Shown: one piece after another, positions 1 through 6,023 of the stretch
How the letters are laid out: each line of letters begins with the position of its first letter
Numbering within the stretch: position 1 is the first letter of the stretch
From: CAZQBY01 sp964592405 [NCBI: uncultured archaeon]
Lineage (GTDB): Archaea; Altiarchaeota; Altiarchaeia; JAFGQM01
Assembly (NCBI GenBank): GCA_964592405.1
Contig: CAZQBY010000014.1
Coordinates: forward strand, 20,105 to 29,808
DNA: 9,704 bases
Direction of reading: 5' to 3'
Made by a program: the position numbers and the translations under genes
Notes under the pieces: generated by a model
Database searches by the model: none
Told to the model about the DNA's origin: nothing
The model's input: the letters and a program-made list of their open reading frames with translations, nothing else

Positions 1-140
1 TTATTCGCCCAGGTGAACATCCCGGCCTCAGCGCTCATAACGCCAAGCATCTGCGATGAGGCGTCTGTTCACCTGTTTGCCGAGCTTATTCGCCCAGGTG
101 AACATCCCGGCCTCAGCGCTCATAACGCCAAGCATCTGCG
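1..140. repeat. 55-bp exact direct repeat at the left window edge
   Basis: Bases 1-55 are identical to bases 86-140, giving a period of 85 bp; the match stops at 56/141 and its left limit is cut by the window. Because 85 is not a multiple of three, the minus-strand reading frame that crosses the right copy enters the left copy in another frame and stops at once. Either this is a short tandem repeat at the end of a coding region, or an assembly artefact: an exact 55-mer repeated at a contig edge is what a k=55 assembler can leave. Confidence 0.85.
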
Positions 141-240
141 CCGAGGGCAGCACCAAAGGCGCGTTGGCCTCAGCGTTTTTATCCAAAGCACCATCCAAAG
201 CCGACTGAGCATAACGCCTATTTCCCGGATTCCCTCTGGA
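28..240 (-). other. Open frame beyond the transglycosylase stop, possible frameshifted C-terminus
   Basis: On the minus strand a second frame is open from a TAA at 241-243 to a TGA at 28-30. It overlaps the last codons of the lytic transglycosylase and reads like protein, including SALDGALDKNAEANAP and GMFTWANKLGKQVNRRL. It has no good start at its upstream end. Removing one A near 221-223 (GGGAAATAGG) would fuse it to the transglycosylase frame and carry that protein about 60 residues further. It could be the true C-terminus after a one-base indel, a remnant of another gene, or chance. I cannot assign a domain. Confidence 0.3.
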
Positions 241-1462
241 TTATATCGAGTGCCCTGCTGCAGTATTTCAACCTTTTTGTCACCTCTCCCTTCCCTCCCT
301 TGGGAAGAATATATCCGGGCCTCCCTGCCATTTGCTCCTCGGCCAGCTTCCGGGCCCTGCTGTAGTAATACCGGGAGAGTATGAGAAACTCCTCATTCCT
401 CCCAGATGCCCTCTTGTATAACTCATAGGCTGCATCACCCATCCGCTGGTTGAACATGTAACTATTTGAGGCAAACGCATCATGGCCCCGGGGAAAATCG
501 CCAAACCGCTTCCTGGCGTGCTGCCTGATGCTCCACGCTGCGTCCTCATACCGCCTGATGTCCTTCCCGTCCACCTTTTGCATCTTTGGTGATGCGGGTG
601 CGCCCCTAGTTTTATGTCCTTCTAGTCCCTTTTCTCCTGCAGTTGCGGCCTTTCCGGCTGTGCCCCCCTCATGCAGCCTCTTATAGGCCAGAACCTTGTA
701 GGGATAGGTGGGCGAATGGGTTATGTAATAGGGTCCCTTCATCACAGGCTTTTGCCACTTCTTCCACTCCTTGGCATACTTGGCGGCCATATAATGGAAC
801 AGTCCTTCGCCGCCATATTTAGCATGTTCATCAACTTCTCTTCGTATGCTCTTCTCCTTGGCCATAAGCTCCATCGCTCTCCTCATGTGTGCTTCCCCAG
901 AGTTGAAGGCGTTGATGACCGCCAGATGTAGTAGACGGTCATCCCTGAGCCCATATCTCTGTTTGAGCACCCTGTAGTTGGGGTCATCTGACAGCCTTTT
1001 GTAGATGTCTTCGAAGTATCTGACCGCAGCCTTGGTTGCCCTCTCCGGGTCATGCCTGTAGTCAAAGTTCCTGCCGACCAGTCTGTATCTCCTGGCAGTG
1101 CTCCTCATAAACTGCCACATCCCCACAGCCCCCACACTGCTCCTCGCAGACGTTCTGAAACCCGATTCAACAAAGGGGATGTATGGGAGGGTATTCTTCA
1201 GGTAGTCAGGCAGGACCTCAGAAGCCGCAAAAGCCTGTTTGACATATTGGAGCCGGGACATACCGGGAGAAATACTACGCGAGGCAAATCTCAGGGCGGC
1301 TTTGTAATTCTCCTTCTGCCTGGCTGCAATCTGGGAGACACGCTTTCTAAAGCCCTCATATTCCACAGCCGCACTGCCCCCCAAGACACCTCTTGCTGCG
1401 AGGGAGCCGGCTGCCATTACTGCCCTCCTGAGAAAGTCCCTTCTCGTGACTCTTGTGGGCAT
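218..1462 (-). CDS. Tat-exported MltD-like lytic transglycosylase (SLT domain)
   Basis: Predicted 414-aa exported murein lytic transglycosylase, which would cleave the MurNAc-GlcNAc bond of peptidoglycan outside the cytoplasm. The N-terminus is a twin-arginine signal: TRRDFLRR at residues 6-13, then a hydrophobic Ala/Gly/Leu stretch to about residue 32. The SLT domain spans about 88-200. Its catalytic Glu is E99 in PFVESGF, followed by GAVGMWQFM (111-119) and AFNSGE (185-190), all hallmarks of the MltD/Slt family. After it come a Lys/Gly-rich linker (about 265-300) and a helical C-terminal part with no recognised LysM domain. The ATG at 1460-1462 fits a TATA-like box about 26 nt upstream. Archaea lack murein, so the substrate is probably bacterial; attack on neighbours or prey is inference. 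The C-terminus may be longer (see the frame at 28-240). Confidence 0.85.
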   Translation of the reverse strand: MPTRVTRRDFLRRAVMAAGSLAARGVLGGSAAVEYEGFRKRVSQIAARQKENYKAALRFASRSISPGMSRLQYVKQAFAASEVLPDYLKNTLPYIPFVESGFRTSARSSVGAVGMWQFMRSTARRYRLVGRNFDYRHDPERATKAAVRYFEDIYKRLSDDPNYRVLKQRYGLRDDRLLHLAVINAFNSGEAHMRRAMELMAKEKSIRREVDEHAKYGGEGLFHYMAAKYAKEWKKWQKPVMKGPYYITHSPTYPYKVLAYKRLHEGGTAGKAATAGEKGLEGHKTRGAPASPKMQKVDGKDIRRYEDAAWSIRQHARKRFGDFPRGHDAFASNSYMFNQRMGDAAYELYKRASGRNEEFLILSRYYYSRARKLAEEQMAGRPGYILPKGGKGEVTKRLKYCSRALDIIQRESGK

Positions 1463-1483
1463 GGGTTGTTATTCTGCTCAAGG

Positions 1484-1492
1484 CTTAAATAT
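1484..1492 (-). promoter_or_regulatory. TATA-like box for the lytic transglycosylase
   Basis: The minus strand reads ATATTTAAG here, centred about 26 nt upstream of the ATG at 1462. This is the archaeal spacing for a transcript starting at or next to the start codon. No Shine-Dalgarno lies in the gap. Confidence 0.45.
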
Positions 1493-1658
1493 CAGAGGGT
1501 CAGAATGGGTGCTATCTCAGTGGCGGATTACATAACCCAGATCGCATGGCCAATTATATAATATGGGTGCAGGGGATGTGAAAAATGCGTCCTCGGTTTT
1601 CTGTTTTCACTCTTGTCTGGAAGGTGCTTTGTTCTGGATAATTTCGCGTCTGTTTAAT

Positions 1659-1664
1659 AAAAAA
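1659..1664 (-). terminator. U-tract terminator after the toxin gene
   Basis: Immediately after the MazF-type toxin stop the minus strand reads CTTTTTTATT, a T-run of the kind that ends archaeal transcripts without a strong hairpin. The rest of the 1463-1666 gap is AT-rich, with a near-palindromic ATTATATAAT at about 1552-1561. I see no gene in it. Confidence 0.4.
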
Positions 1665-1666
1665 GA

Positions 1667-2023
1667 TTATGACTTCGGGGTCAAAGCATGCAAAATAGAT
1701 ATGACGTCATTGAACTTGGCCTTTTTCAGGATACCGAGTGAGCGATAGATGCGCTGCTTGCTGACTGTGAAAAGATGGTACGGCTTTACCTTGCTGTCGA
1801 ATTCAAGAAACCCTGATTCCATGTCGCGGTTGGTGATGTCGACTGTCTTGTATTCTCTTGCAGGACTGCTGGTTATGGAACAGCAGATAACGTCCTGGCG
1901 CACTTTGTTGAATTGATTGCTGGAGAGTACAAGGGCAGGGCGCTTCTTGCTTTGGCTCAGGTCCGAATACGGGAACGGCATCAGGACTATTTCCCTCTGC
2001 CTAATACTTGTTCCAGCGCTCAT
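1667..2023 (-). CDS. mazF: MazF/PemK-family type II toxin
   Basis: A 118-aa protein of normal length for the MazF/PemK family, whose members are mostly sequence-specific endoribonucleases that cut mRNA or other RNA. The N-terminal signature REIVLMPFPYSDLSQSKKRP (residues 10-29) is followed by ALVLSSNQF, matching the family pattern of a first strand with a Pro-Phe turn and then the conserved Arg-Pro-Ala-Leu-Val. A later segment, KPYHLFTVSKQRIYRSLG, matches the family's conserved strand-helix region. The gene overlaps the end of the antitoxin gene by 23 bp and is second in the operon, the usual order for this pair. The ATG at 2021-2023 leaves about ten residues before the conserved core, which is ordinary. 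Reading frame and key positions look intact, so the toxin is probably functional. Confidence 0.88.
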   Translation of the reverse strand: MSAGTSIRQREIVLMPFPYSDLSQSKKRPALVLSSNQFNKVRQDVICCSITSSPAREYKTVDITNRDMESGFLEFDSKVKPYHLFTVSKQRIYRSLGILKKAKFNDVISILHALTPKS

Positions 2024-2261
2024 CGTATTCGTTATCCCAATCTCTCTTCAAGACCTCCTCGGAGGCTAGCATGCATTCCCACGCCCCTATCTTGTCGTCC
2101 AGAGAGTCAATCAGGTCTTTGGTCCTCTCCAATAGAATGGATTTGTCACCTACGAACATCACCAAATCTTCGCCGGCTTTTATGCCCAAGGTGTCCCGTA
2201 CCTCTTTGGGGATGCTTATCTGGCCTTTGGGGCTTACTCGCAATGTCTTCATGTAGTTCAT
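2001..2261 (-). CDS. AbrB/MazE-type antitoxin (SpoVT-AbrB fold)
   Basis: An 86-aa antitoxin. Residues 4-48 form a swapped-hairpin AbrB domain: MKTLRVSPKGQISIPKEVRD carries the typical Lys-Gly-Gln and Ile-Pro-Lys/Arg core, followed by LGIKAGEDLVMFVGD and ILLERT. The remaining acidic tail (about 49-86) is the part that wraps and inhibits the toxin in such pairs. Two ATGs are possible, at 2261 and 2252; the second gives MKTLRVSPKG, the more usual family start. The 3' end overlaps the toxin start by 23 bp, so the two are probably translationally coupled. AbrB-type antitoxins bind their own promoter; the site cannot be pointed to here. A TATA-like TTTTTTAAG lies at about 2299-2307. Confidence 0.88.
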   Translation of the reverse strand: MNYMKTLRVSPKGQISIPKEVRDTLGIKAGEDLVMFVGDKSILLERTKDLIDSLDDKIGAWECMLASEEVLKRDWDNEYDERWNKY

Positions 2262-2362
2262 CTTCGAGTAAAATTTTCTTTACTATTAGAATTATCATGC
2301 TTAAAAAACGCCAAGAACCCGCACGGAGGACTGTGGACTCTAGACTCAAGACTGATAATGAG

Positions 2363-2447
2363 TGCGGGGGACGCGATTCGAACGCGCGCAGGCCTAAGCC
2401 ACTAGGTCCTAAGCCTAGCCCGTTTGACCAGACTCCGGCACCCCCGC
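2363..2447 (-). tRNA. tRNA-Leu (anticodon UAG)
   Basis: An 85-nt class II tRNA with no encoded CCA. The acceptor stem pairs GCGGGGG (2447-2441) with CCCCCGC (2370-2364), with discriminator A at 2363. The anticodon stem-loop at 2418-2402 reads CTAGG-CTTAGGA-CCTAG, putting UAG at 2411-2409. A long variable arm follows, as expected for leucine. The T arm is GCGCG-TTCGAAT-CGCGT with one G-U pair. No intron is seen. It decodes CUA and possibly other CUN codons. Confidence 0.95.
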
Positions 2448-2465
2448 AAGAGTGCACACTAAGCG

Positions 2466-2478
2466 GATTATTTGATAT
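2466..2478 (-). promoter_or_regulatory. TATA-like box for tRNA-Leu
   Basis: The minus strand carries an AT-rich ATCAAATAATCC stretch about 25 nt upstream of the first tRNA base, the expected distance for an archaeal TATA box. Just beyond it the minus strand reads CTCTTTTATTTC (about 2480-2491), downstream of the eS26 stop, which could end that transcript. Confidence 0.4.
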
Positions 2479-2508
2479 TCCTGAAATAAAAGAGGCTCAA
2501 CCTTTGCC

Positions 2509-2904
2509 CTACTCTTTTTTGGGCTTCTTCTCGGCGGTCTGGGGAGTCGCAGCAGGCTTGTCGGGAGCCCTCCTGGCCTTCTCTGCCTTCTCCAGCTTGC
2601 TGACCTTCTCCATGACCTTCTCCATCTCGCGCTTCTCCTTGGCGCGCTTCTTCATGCGCTTCTCCTTCTCGGTCGTGTGGATGCCGTCCTTAACGAGATG
2701 GCGGTGCTTGGCGCAGCTTATACAGGCATAGCCCTTACTACCGGCCATGGAAACAACCTCAGCGATCTCATAGACATCACGTGACAGTCTGCCACCTGTC
2801 CTTACCTGGACTGCTTTGTGCTTGGGCACATTCCTTCCACAGAAGGTACACTTGACATTCTGGTCCCTCCCCCTGCTGGACCACCATTTTCCCCATTCAC
2901 CCAT
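2509..2904 (-). CDS. rps26e: Small ribosomal subunit protein eS26
   Basis: A 131-aa homologue of eS26, a zinc-binding 30S protein near the mRNA exit site. Two Cys pairs are present: KCTFCGRNVPKHKAVQV (residues 18-34) and YACISCAKHR (59-68), the family's C-x2-C ... C-x2-C layout. From about residue 79 the protein becomes a long Lys/Glu/Ala-rich tail ending in a Pro/Ala/Lys segment, an extension beyond the core domain. The start is well supported by an AGGTGATC Shine-Dalgarno just upstream. eS26 occurs in eukaryotes and several archaeal lineages but is missing from most Euryarchaeota, which makes this gene the best lineage clue in the window. It appears to be transcribed alone. Confidence 0.9.
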   Translation of the reverse strand: MGEWGKWWSSRGRDQNVKCTFCGRNVPKHKAVQVRTGGRLSRDVYEIAEVVSMAGSKGYACISCAKHRHLVKDGIHTTEKEKRMKKRAKEKREMEKVMEKVSKLEKAEKARRAPDKPAATPQTAEKKPKKE

Positions 2905-2906
2905 GA

Positions 2907-2915
2907 GATCACCTT
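2907..2915 (-). promoter_or_regulatory. Strong Shine-Dalgarno of the eS26 gene
   Basis: The minus strand reads AAGGTGATC ending a few bases before the ATG at 2904. AGGTGATC pairs over eight bases with the archaeal 16S rRNA 3' end. It fixes the start codon and contrasts with the apparently leaderless genes elsewhere in the window. Confidence 0.75.
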
Positions 2916-2950
2916 GTAAACTAAGAAAACGGTTAATTAGAAGGTGTGGT

Positions 2951-2958
2951 TATAAAAG
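2951..2958 (-). promoter_or_regulatory. TATA box upstream of eS26
   Basis: The minus strand reads CTTTTATA, a classic archaeal TATA sequence. It would start transcription near 2928 and leave a leader of about 24 nt, enough to contain the Shine-Dalgarno. On the plus strand it reads TATAAAAG and could serve the other direction too. The stretch from 2959 to 3080 shows no gene I can support. Confidence 0.5.
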
Positions 2959-3080
2959 AGCACCTAAGCCGTTATTTCCAGGGTTATGGACTCTGAAAAG
3001 AGCTCGCCGGTCCACGCGTCTATCGGCCACCCCCTGACATCGCCTCTAAAAAGGGAATTTGCGCGGTAGTGGTCTATGAT

Positions 3081-3232
3081 TTATGTATTATCCATGGGTG
3101 TACGGGTCTCCCCCGGGAGGATGTACTGCCCCTTCCCTGCGTTCTTGAGCGTGAATTTGAACCTTATCGTATCGCCGACCCTGTATCCCCCCTGCCGGAG
3201 GAAATCTCCAGCTGTAAAACCTGTTCGTCCAT
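3081..3232 (-). pseudogene. Truncated, frameshifted copy of the beta-sandwich N-terminus of the neighbouring ankyrin protein
   Basis: An ATG at 3232 begins one base after the stop of the ankyrin gene (TAA-A-ATG) and reads MDEQVLQLEISSGRG before losing frame. The next frame continues GYRVGDTIRFKFTLKNAGKG to a TAA at 3081-3083. Joined across the six-G run at about 3189-3194 by adding one G, the frames make exactly 50 codons plus stop. The product aligns with the first 45 or so residues of the ankyrin protein: LELVIESGSDSYGIGEEVLI and RYTLRNVGKEKVLI there, LQLEISSG then YRVGDTIRFKFTLKNAGKG here. So this is a partial tandem paralogue, either a pseudogene with one lost G or a short intact gene with a homopolymer sequencing error. 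Confidence 0.75.
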
Positions 3233-3233
3233 T

Positions 3234-4127
3234 TTAGCCTTTTCTGGCACCAAAAGCCTTTAGAGCATCAATCGCCCTCTTCGTCGAAACCCAGTCCAGA
3301 GGGGTCCTTCCATCATCGTCCTTCGCATTTATGTCTGCACCGGATTTGATGAGCTCTTCTATCACCTCCAAATCGTCGCCATGGTCCACTCTTGAAGCGG
3401 CGAAATGTAACGGCGTCTCCCCGTATTTCGAACGCGAGTTGACATCAGCGCCGTTCTTTATGAGAACCCTTATGAGGTCCGGGCTCCAGACAGCGGAGTG
3501 GAGCGGGGTTAAGCCCCTATCGTTCTGCGCCCCGAGGTCTGCGCCGGCCCTGATTAGCAACTCGGCCATCTCGGGGCTGCGGACCCTATGGAGCGGCGTG
3601 TTGCCGTTGCTATCAGTTATGTTGACGTCCGCACCCGATTCAAGCATCTCCCTGGCTCTTTTTATGTCCCCGCTGCCAACCGGTCCGAAAAGGTCCTTGT
3701 AGAACAGCGCCAGCGAAATCGCGTTGGATTCTATCTCGTATTTTGGGGTGAACTGGCGCTCGCCGGCCTTCTCGGAAACGTACATCCGCAGCGTAGCTTT
3801 CACGACGTATCGCCCCTCTACATACGGTCTGGCATTGGGACGGAAGGCCGCCCTGCCCTTAAGGCTAGCACCCGGCTTTAGGTACCCCATGATGTTTGAA
3901 TACTCCCATGATGGTAACTCAAACATTACGCAAGGCTCGGTGGTCTTCTGGCCATTTTTGTCGGTCAGTTCAAAGAGCAGGTTTCCCCCGGGTACTATGT
4001 CCTTGTTTATCAGCACCTTCTCTTTGCCGACGTTGCGGAGCGTGTACCTTATCAAAACCTCCTCTCCAATGCCATAGGAATCAGACCCGGATTCTATCAC
4101 CAATTCCAAGAGGTTCGTTTTCGACAT
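3234..4127 (-). CDS. Beta-sandwich (BsuPI-like) plus ankyrin-repeat protein
   Basis: A 297-aa two-part protein. Residues 1 to about 143 look all-beta: LLELVIESG, GEEVLIRYTLRNVG, GGNLLFELTDKNG, LKPGASLKG and EGRYVVKATLRMYV resemble the Ig-like fold of intracellular proteinase inhibitor (BsuPI) domains. Residues 150-297 are four to five ankyrin repeats with the TPLH helix start (177-180, 207-210, 238-241, TPL at 275-277) and GADVN/GADIN turns (165-169, 226-230, 263-267). No signal peptide or membrane segment is seen, so it is probably cytoplasmic. Both parts point to protein binding; the partner is unknown. The start at 4127 suits a leaderless transcript from the AT-rich box near 4152. It is followed directly by a broken copy of its own N-terminus. 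The ankyrin call is firm; the N-terminal domain is tentative. Confidence 0.85.
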   Translation of the reverse strand: MSKTNLLELVIESGSDSYGIGEEVLIRYTLRNVGKEKVLINKDIVPGGNLLFELTDKNGQKTTEPCVMFELPSWEYSNIMGYLKPGASLKGRAAFRPNARPYVEGRYVVKATLRMYVSEKAGERQFTPKYEIESNAISLALFYKDLFGPVGSGDIKRAREMLESGADVNITDSNGNTPLHRVRSPEMAELLIRAGADLGAQNDRGLTPLHSAVWSPDLIRVLIKNGADVNSRSKYGETPLHFAASRVDHGDDLEVIEELIKSGADINAKDDDGRTPLDWVSTKRAIDALKAFGARKG

Positions 4128-4146
4128 CAGGAATTATAAATGCAAA

Positions 4147-4156
4147 TTAATTTAAG
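4147..4156 (-). promoter_or_regulatory. TATA-like box for the ankyrin gene
   Basis: The minus strand reads CTTAAATTAA, centred about 25 nt upstream of the ATG at 4127, with no Shine-Dalgarno between. The same AT-rich patch continues on the plus strand as TTTAAGTTATAATT, so it may work in both directions. Confidence 0.4.
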
Positions 4157-4337
4157 TTATAATTGAGGGATAAAAAATGAAATTCAATAAAAAAGGAGCT
4201 TTGACAGGAGAATTGTTGGCGCCCTATCATGTTACACCAATCTTCATCAAAATCGGCTGATGCCGGCTTCTTTTAACGGCATATGTTATGATATCCGTAC
4301 AGGTTGATATATTAAACCTCAGGTCCATCTCTTTTTG

Positions 4338-4344
4338 TATAAAT
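4338..4344 (+). promoter_or_regulatory. TATA box for the histidine phosphatase gene
   Basis: TATAAAT follows a short T-run (CTTTTTG). Its centre is about 33 nt upstream of the GTG start at 4374, so the leader would be very short. The rest of the 4128-4373 gap holds no gene I can support. Confidence 0.45.
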
Positions 4345-4373
4345 GACTCCTAATATTAACTGGTATAGCGAAG

Positions 4374-4946
4374 GTGAGGCTGATTATAGTCAGGCATGGT
4401 AGAACGGAAAGAACAGATAAGGGAATAGTGGAGGGCCAGCTAGACGGCGGGCTGTCCAAAGTCGGAAGAGAAGAAACAGAAGAACTTGCCAAGAGGCTCA
4501 GATATCTAAAAATAGATGTTATGTATGTAAGCGATCTTCAGAGATCTGTGGAAACTGCTGAAATAATTGCCAGATACCACGATGGTGTGGATATGGAACT
4601 CAGGGACCGCCTCAGGGAGCGGAATTATGGCGCGCATCAAGGCAGACACTGGAGCATGGCGTGGAGTGCTGATACAAGAATTGAAAACCGGACAGCTCCG
4701 GGTGGCGAGACCTTTGAGGAGTTGAGAAATCGGGTTAAGGGTTTTATCGACGAGATAAGAGCTCTGCATCTCAACGACACTGTTCTGGTGGCTACCCACC
4801 GCTGTCCGATAGTAGCTATTCTCTCCCTCCTGTTGAACATAGATTCGGAGAAAGCTGCCAGAATGGTGCCACCATACTCTGGCATTATAACTCTGGAGGT
4901 GGGGGAAGTCGGGGCACGGGTAGTGGAAAACCCTAAGGGTTTCTGA
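4374..4946 (+). CDS. Histidine phosphatase superfamily protein (phosphoglycerate-mutase-like)
   Basis: A 190-aa branch-1 histidine phosphatase, cytoplasmic. The catalytic motif is VRHGRT, with R7 and the phospho-accepting H8. Other pocket residues fit: R57 in SDLQRSVETAE, E82 in RERNYG (the proton donor position) and H142 in VATHRCPI. Length and layout match small cofactor-independent phosphatases of the PhoE/CobC/GpmB group; the substrate cannot be told from sequence. The start is GTG, because the conserved strand RLIIVRHG begins at once and there is no room for a longer N-terminus. Its last 14 bp overlap the end of the convergent gene on the minus strand, so the two transcripts are antisense at their 3' ends. 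Confidence 0.92.
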   Translation: MRLIIVRHGRTERTDKGIVEGQLDGGLSKVGREETEELAKRLRYLKIDVMYVSDLQRSVETAEIIARYHDGVDMELRDRLRERNYGAHQGRHWSMAWSADTRIENRTAPGGETFEELRNRVKGFIDEIRALHLNDTVLVATHRCPIVAILSLLLNIDSEKAARMVPPYSGIITLEVGEVGARVVENPKGF

Positions 4947-5715
4947 GCCTATAATCGTGAAATTCCTGCCCTCTCTTCCCAACAAACTTATGCCTTGGGG
5001 GCAGGGGCGGCTCCCCCTCAGGCGGTAGCTCCATGCCCTCCAGATAAGCAACCAGTTCCCTTTCATTCCACGTAAGTTTGTCCGGCTCGACTTTCCTTCC
5101 ATAGAGGTCAAACAGTCTGGCCTTATGAAGGGCGGTCTTTGGTGAGATTCTCTTGCCCTCAATATGCTTCAACAGCCCCCTCTTCCTGAGTTCGCTCATT
5201 AGACGCTGGTTGAAATCGCGTTTTGGTCCCCTGCGCCTGACCTCAAATCTTGACTTTCTCACCATTGCCTCTCCAAGCTGTTTTGCCAGCAAATCCGGTC
5301 TGTCGTGAAAATAAGTGGTTATATGGGCAAGATCACCCATGGTTTTCACTAGGCCAGCCTCCCCAAGTTCCTTTAACACCTTGGAAACCTCAGTAGTGCG
5401 TCCCTTCTTGGTGTGAATCTGATCACCAAACCTCTCGGCAGCTTCCGGAGTCGTAATTGCTCCCCTCATCAGAACCTCGCGCGCAATTAGGGCTCCCAAG
5501 AGCATCTTTCTGTAATTTGTGCATGTGGATAGATAGCGCCGGACTTGGTCCTTAAAGGACTCCTCCCATGGATACTGGGTAAGCCTTTTTCCTCCAAAGA
5601 AAACCGTTTTGTAAATCCGGGAGGCCAGCACCTCTTCGGTTGGCTGCCGCATAATCCTTGAACTTTGGGATACCCTGCTATATTTGTCCCTCTCTTTATA
5701 ACCCCGTCTGGGCAT
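4933..5715 (-). CDS. Unrecognised basic winged-helix-like protein
   Basis: I do not recognise a named family. The frame opens with a TTG at 5724, but the ATG at 5715 (MPRRGYKERDKY) gives a 260-aa protein and lies about 24 nt from a TATA-like box, so I prefer it. The first 60 residues are basic. Counting from that ATG, the middle (about 85-135) looks like a winged helix: TTPEAAERFG, then TEVSKVLKELGEAGLVKTMG and ITTYF as helix-helix-wing. A second basic helical stretch (SRFEVRRRGPKRDFNQRLM) follows, and the C-terminus is Pro-rich and charged. No signal peptide or membrane segment is seen. A nucleic-acid-binding role is inferred only from fold and charge. Its 3' end overlaps the convergent phosphatase gene by 14 bp. 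Confidence 0.75.
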   Translation of the reverse strand: MPRRGYKERDKYSRVSQSSRIMRQPTEEVLASRIYKTVFFGGKRLTQYPWEESFKDQVRRYLSTCTNYRKMLLGALIAREVLMRGAITTPEAAERFGDQIHTKKGRTTEVSKVLKELGEAGLVKTMGDLAHITTYFHDRPDLLAKQLGEAMVRKSRFEVRRRGPKRDFNQRLMSELRKRGLLKHIEGKRISPKTALHKARLFDLYGRKVEPDKLTWNERELVAYLEGMELPPEGEPPLPPRHKFVGKRGQEFHDYRLRNP

Positions 5716-5733
5716 AATGGGCAATATTAGTAA

Positions 5734-5743
5734 GATAAAAATT
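5734..5743 (-). promoter_or_regulatory. TATA-like box for the winged-helix-like gene
   Basis: The minus strand reads AATTTTTATC, centred about 24 nt upstream of the ATG at 5715, inside a very AT-rich stretch (5725-5760). It favours the ATG over the upstream TTG as start. Confidence 0.4.
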
Positions 5744-5793
5744 AAAAATATTTTTTAACCAGCAATCAGCAATATATCCCGCTTTTGTGGTTT

Positions 5794-5904
5794 CCCGCCT
5801 TAGCGTAGTCTGGTTTAACGCGTCTGGCTGTAGTTTGCTTTCGGGCGAGAGCCTGAGAAAAGACGGTTACCGGAAGATCCCCGGTTCAAATCCGGGAGGC
5901 GGGA
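5794..5904 (+). tRNA. tRNA-Tyr (anticodon GUA) with a 35-nt intron
   Basis: The acceptor stem pairs CCCGCCT (5794-5800) with AGGCGGG (5897-5903), discriminator A at 5904. The C1-G72 pair is the archaeal/eukaryotic tRNA-Tyr identity. The D arm is GCGT...ACGC (5803-5821). Anticodon stem TCTGG (5823-5827) pairs with CCGGA (5870-5874), and the loop 5' part CTGTAG places GUA at 5830-5832. An intron of 35 nt (5834-5868) interrupts the loop after position 37. CTGT (5828-5831) can pair with ACGG (5863-5866), leaving 3-nt bulges AG/T and TT/A: a bulge-helix-bulge for the archaeal splicing endonuclease. The intron also folds a GCTTTC/GAGAGC hairpin. The T arm is CCCGG-TTCAAAT-CCGGG. Spliced length is 76 nt, without encoded CCA. 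Confidence 0.93.
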
Positions 5905-5911
5905 CTTTACT
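5891..5911 (+). repeat. 21-bp direct repeat, left copy (tRNA-Tyr 3' end)
   Basis: These 21 bases, from the last T-loop base through the T stem, acceptor stem and CTTTACT, recur exactly at 6694-6714. A duplicated tRNA 3' end flanking foreign genes is the classic trace of integration into a tRNA gene (attL here, attR at the distal copy). The enclosed 780 bp hold only a toxin-antitoxin pair and no integrase. Confidence 0.8.
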
Positions 5912-5925
5912 CCCCTTCGGGGAGT
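5909..5925 (+). terminator. Hairpin directly downstream of tRNA-Tyr
   Basis: ACTCCCC-TTC-GGGGAGT is a perfect 7-bp stem with a 3-nt loop, followed by GGTTTTGGG. It begins five bases after the tRNA end and probably ends or processes the tRNA transcript. The distal repeat is followed by a different hairpin at the same relative place. Confidence 0.5.
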
Positions 5926-5984
5926 GGTTTTGGGTTCTCTGTTGGCGGTTTTGGAGTTATTAAGCCCATTATCCAAACTGAAAG

Positions 5985-6016
5985 GTTTTTATTCTCGATT
6001 GTATAAATTTATACAA
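5985..6016 (+). promoter_or_regulatory. Promoter and 18-bp perfect palindrome (operator) of the wHTH/RelE operon
   Basis: A TATA-like GTTTTTATTC at 5985-5994 is followed at 5999-6016 by TTGTATAAA/TTTATACAA, a perfect palindrome ending 7 bp before the ATG at 6024. It would cover the transcription start predicted from the TATA box, so a dimeric repressor bound there would block transcription. The obvious candidate is the winged-helix antitoxin encoded next. Related TTTATAC/GTATAAA boxes occur upstream of the ATPase at 9498. Confidence 0.6.
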
Positions 6017-6023
6017 CTGAAAA

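Noticed and set aside
1913-2731. 272-aa plus-strand open frame
   Set aside because: It runs antisense through the toxin-antitoxin genes, tRNA-Leu and eS26, all firmly identified.
2986-3069. 27-aa plus-strand frame MDSEKSSPVHASIGHP downstream of a TATAAAAG
   Set aside because: The TATA box fits the eS26 gene in the other direction, and there is no Shine-Dalgarno or recognisable protein motif.
4177-4260. 27-aa plus-strand frame starting MKFNKKGALTGELLA, slightly pilin-signal-like
   Set aside because: It ends before any hydrophobic segment and has no conserved partner visible; probably chance in an intergenic region.
4506-5162. 218-aa minus-strand open frame across the phosphatase
   Set aside because: It lies antisense to the histidine phosphatase, whose active-site residues are all present, and shadows the convergent gene.
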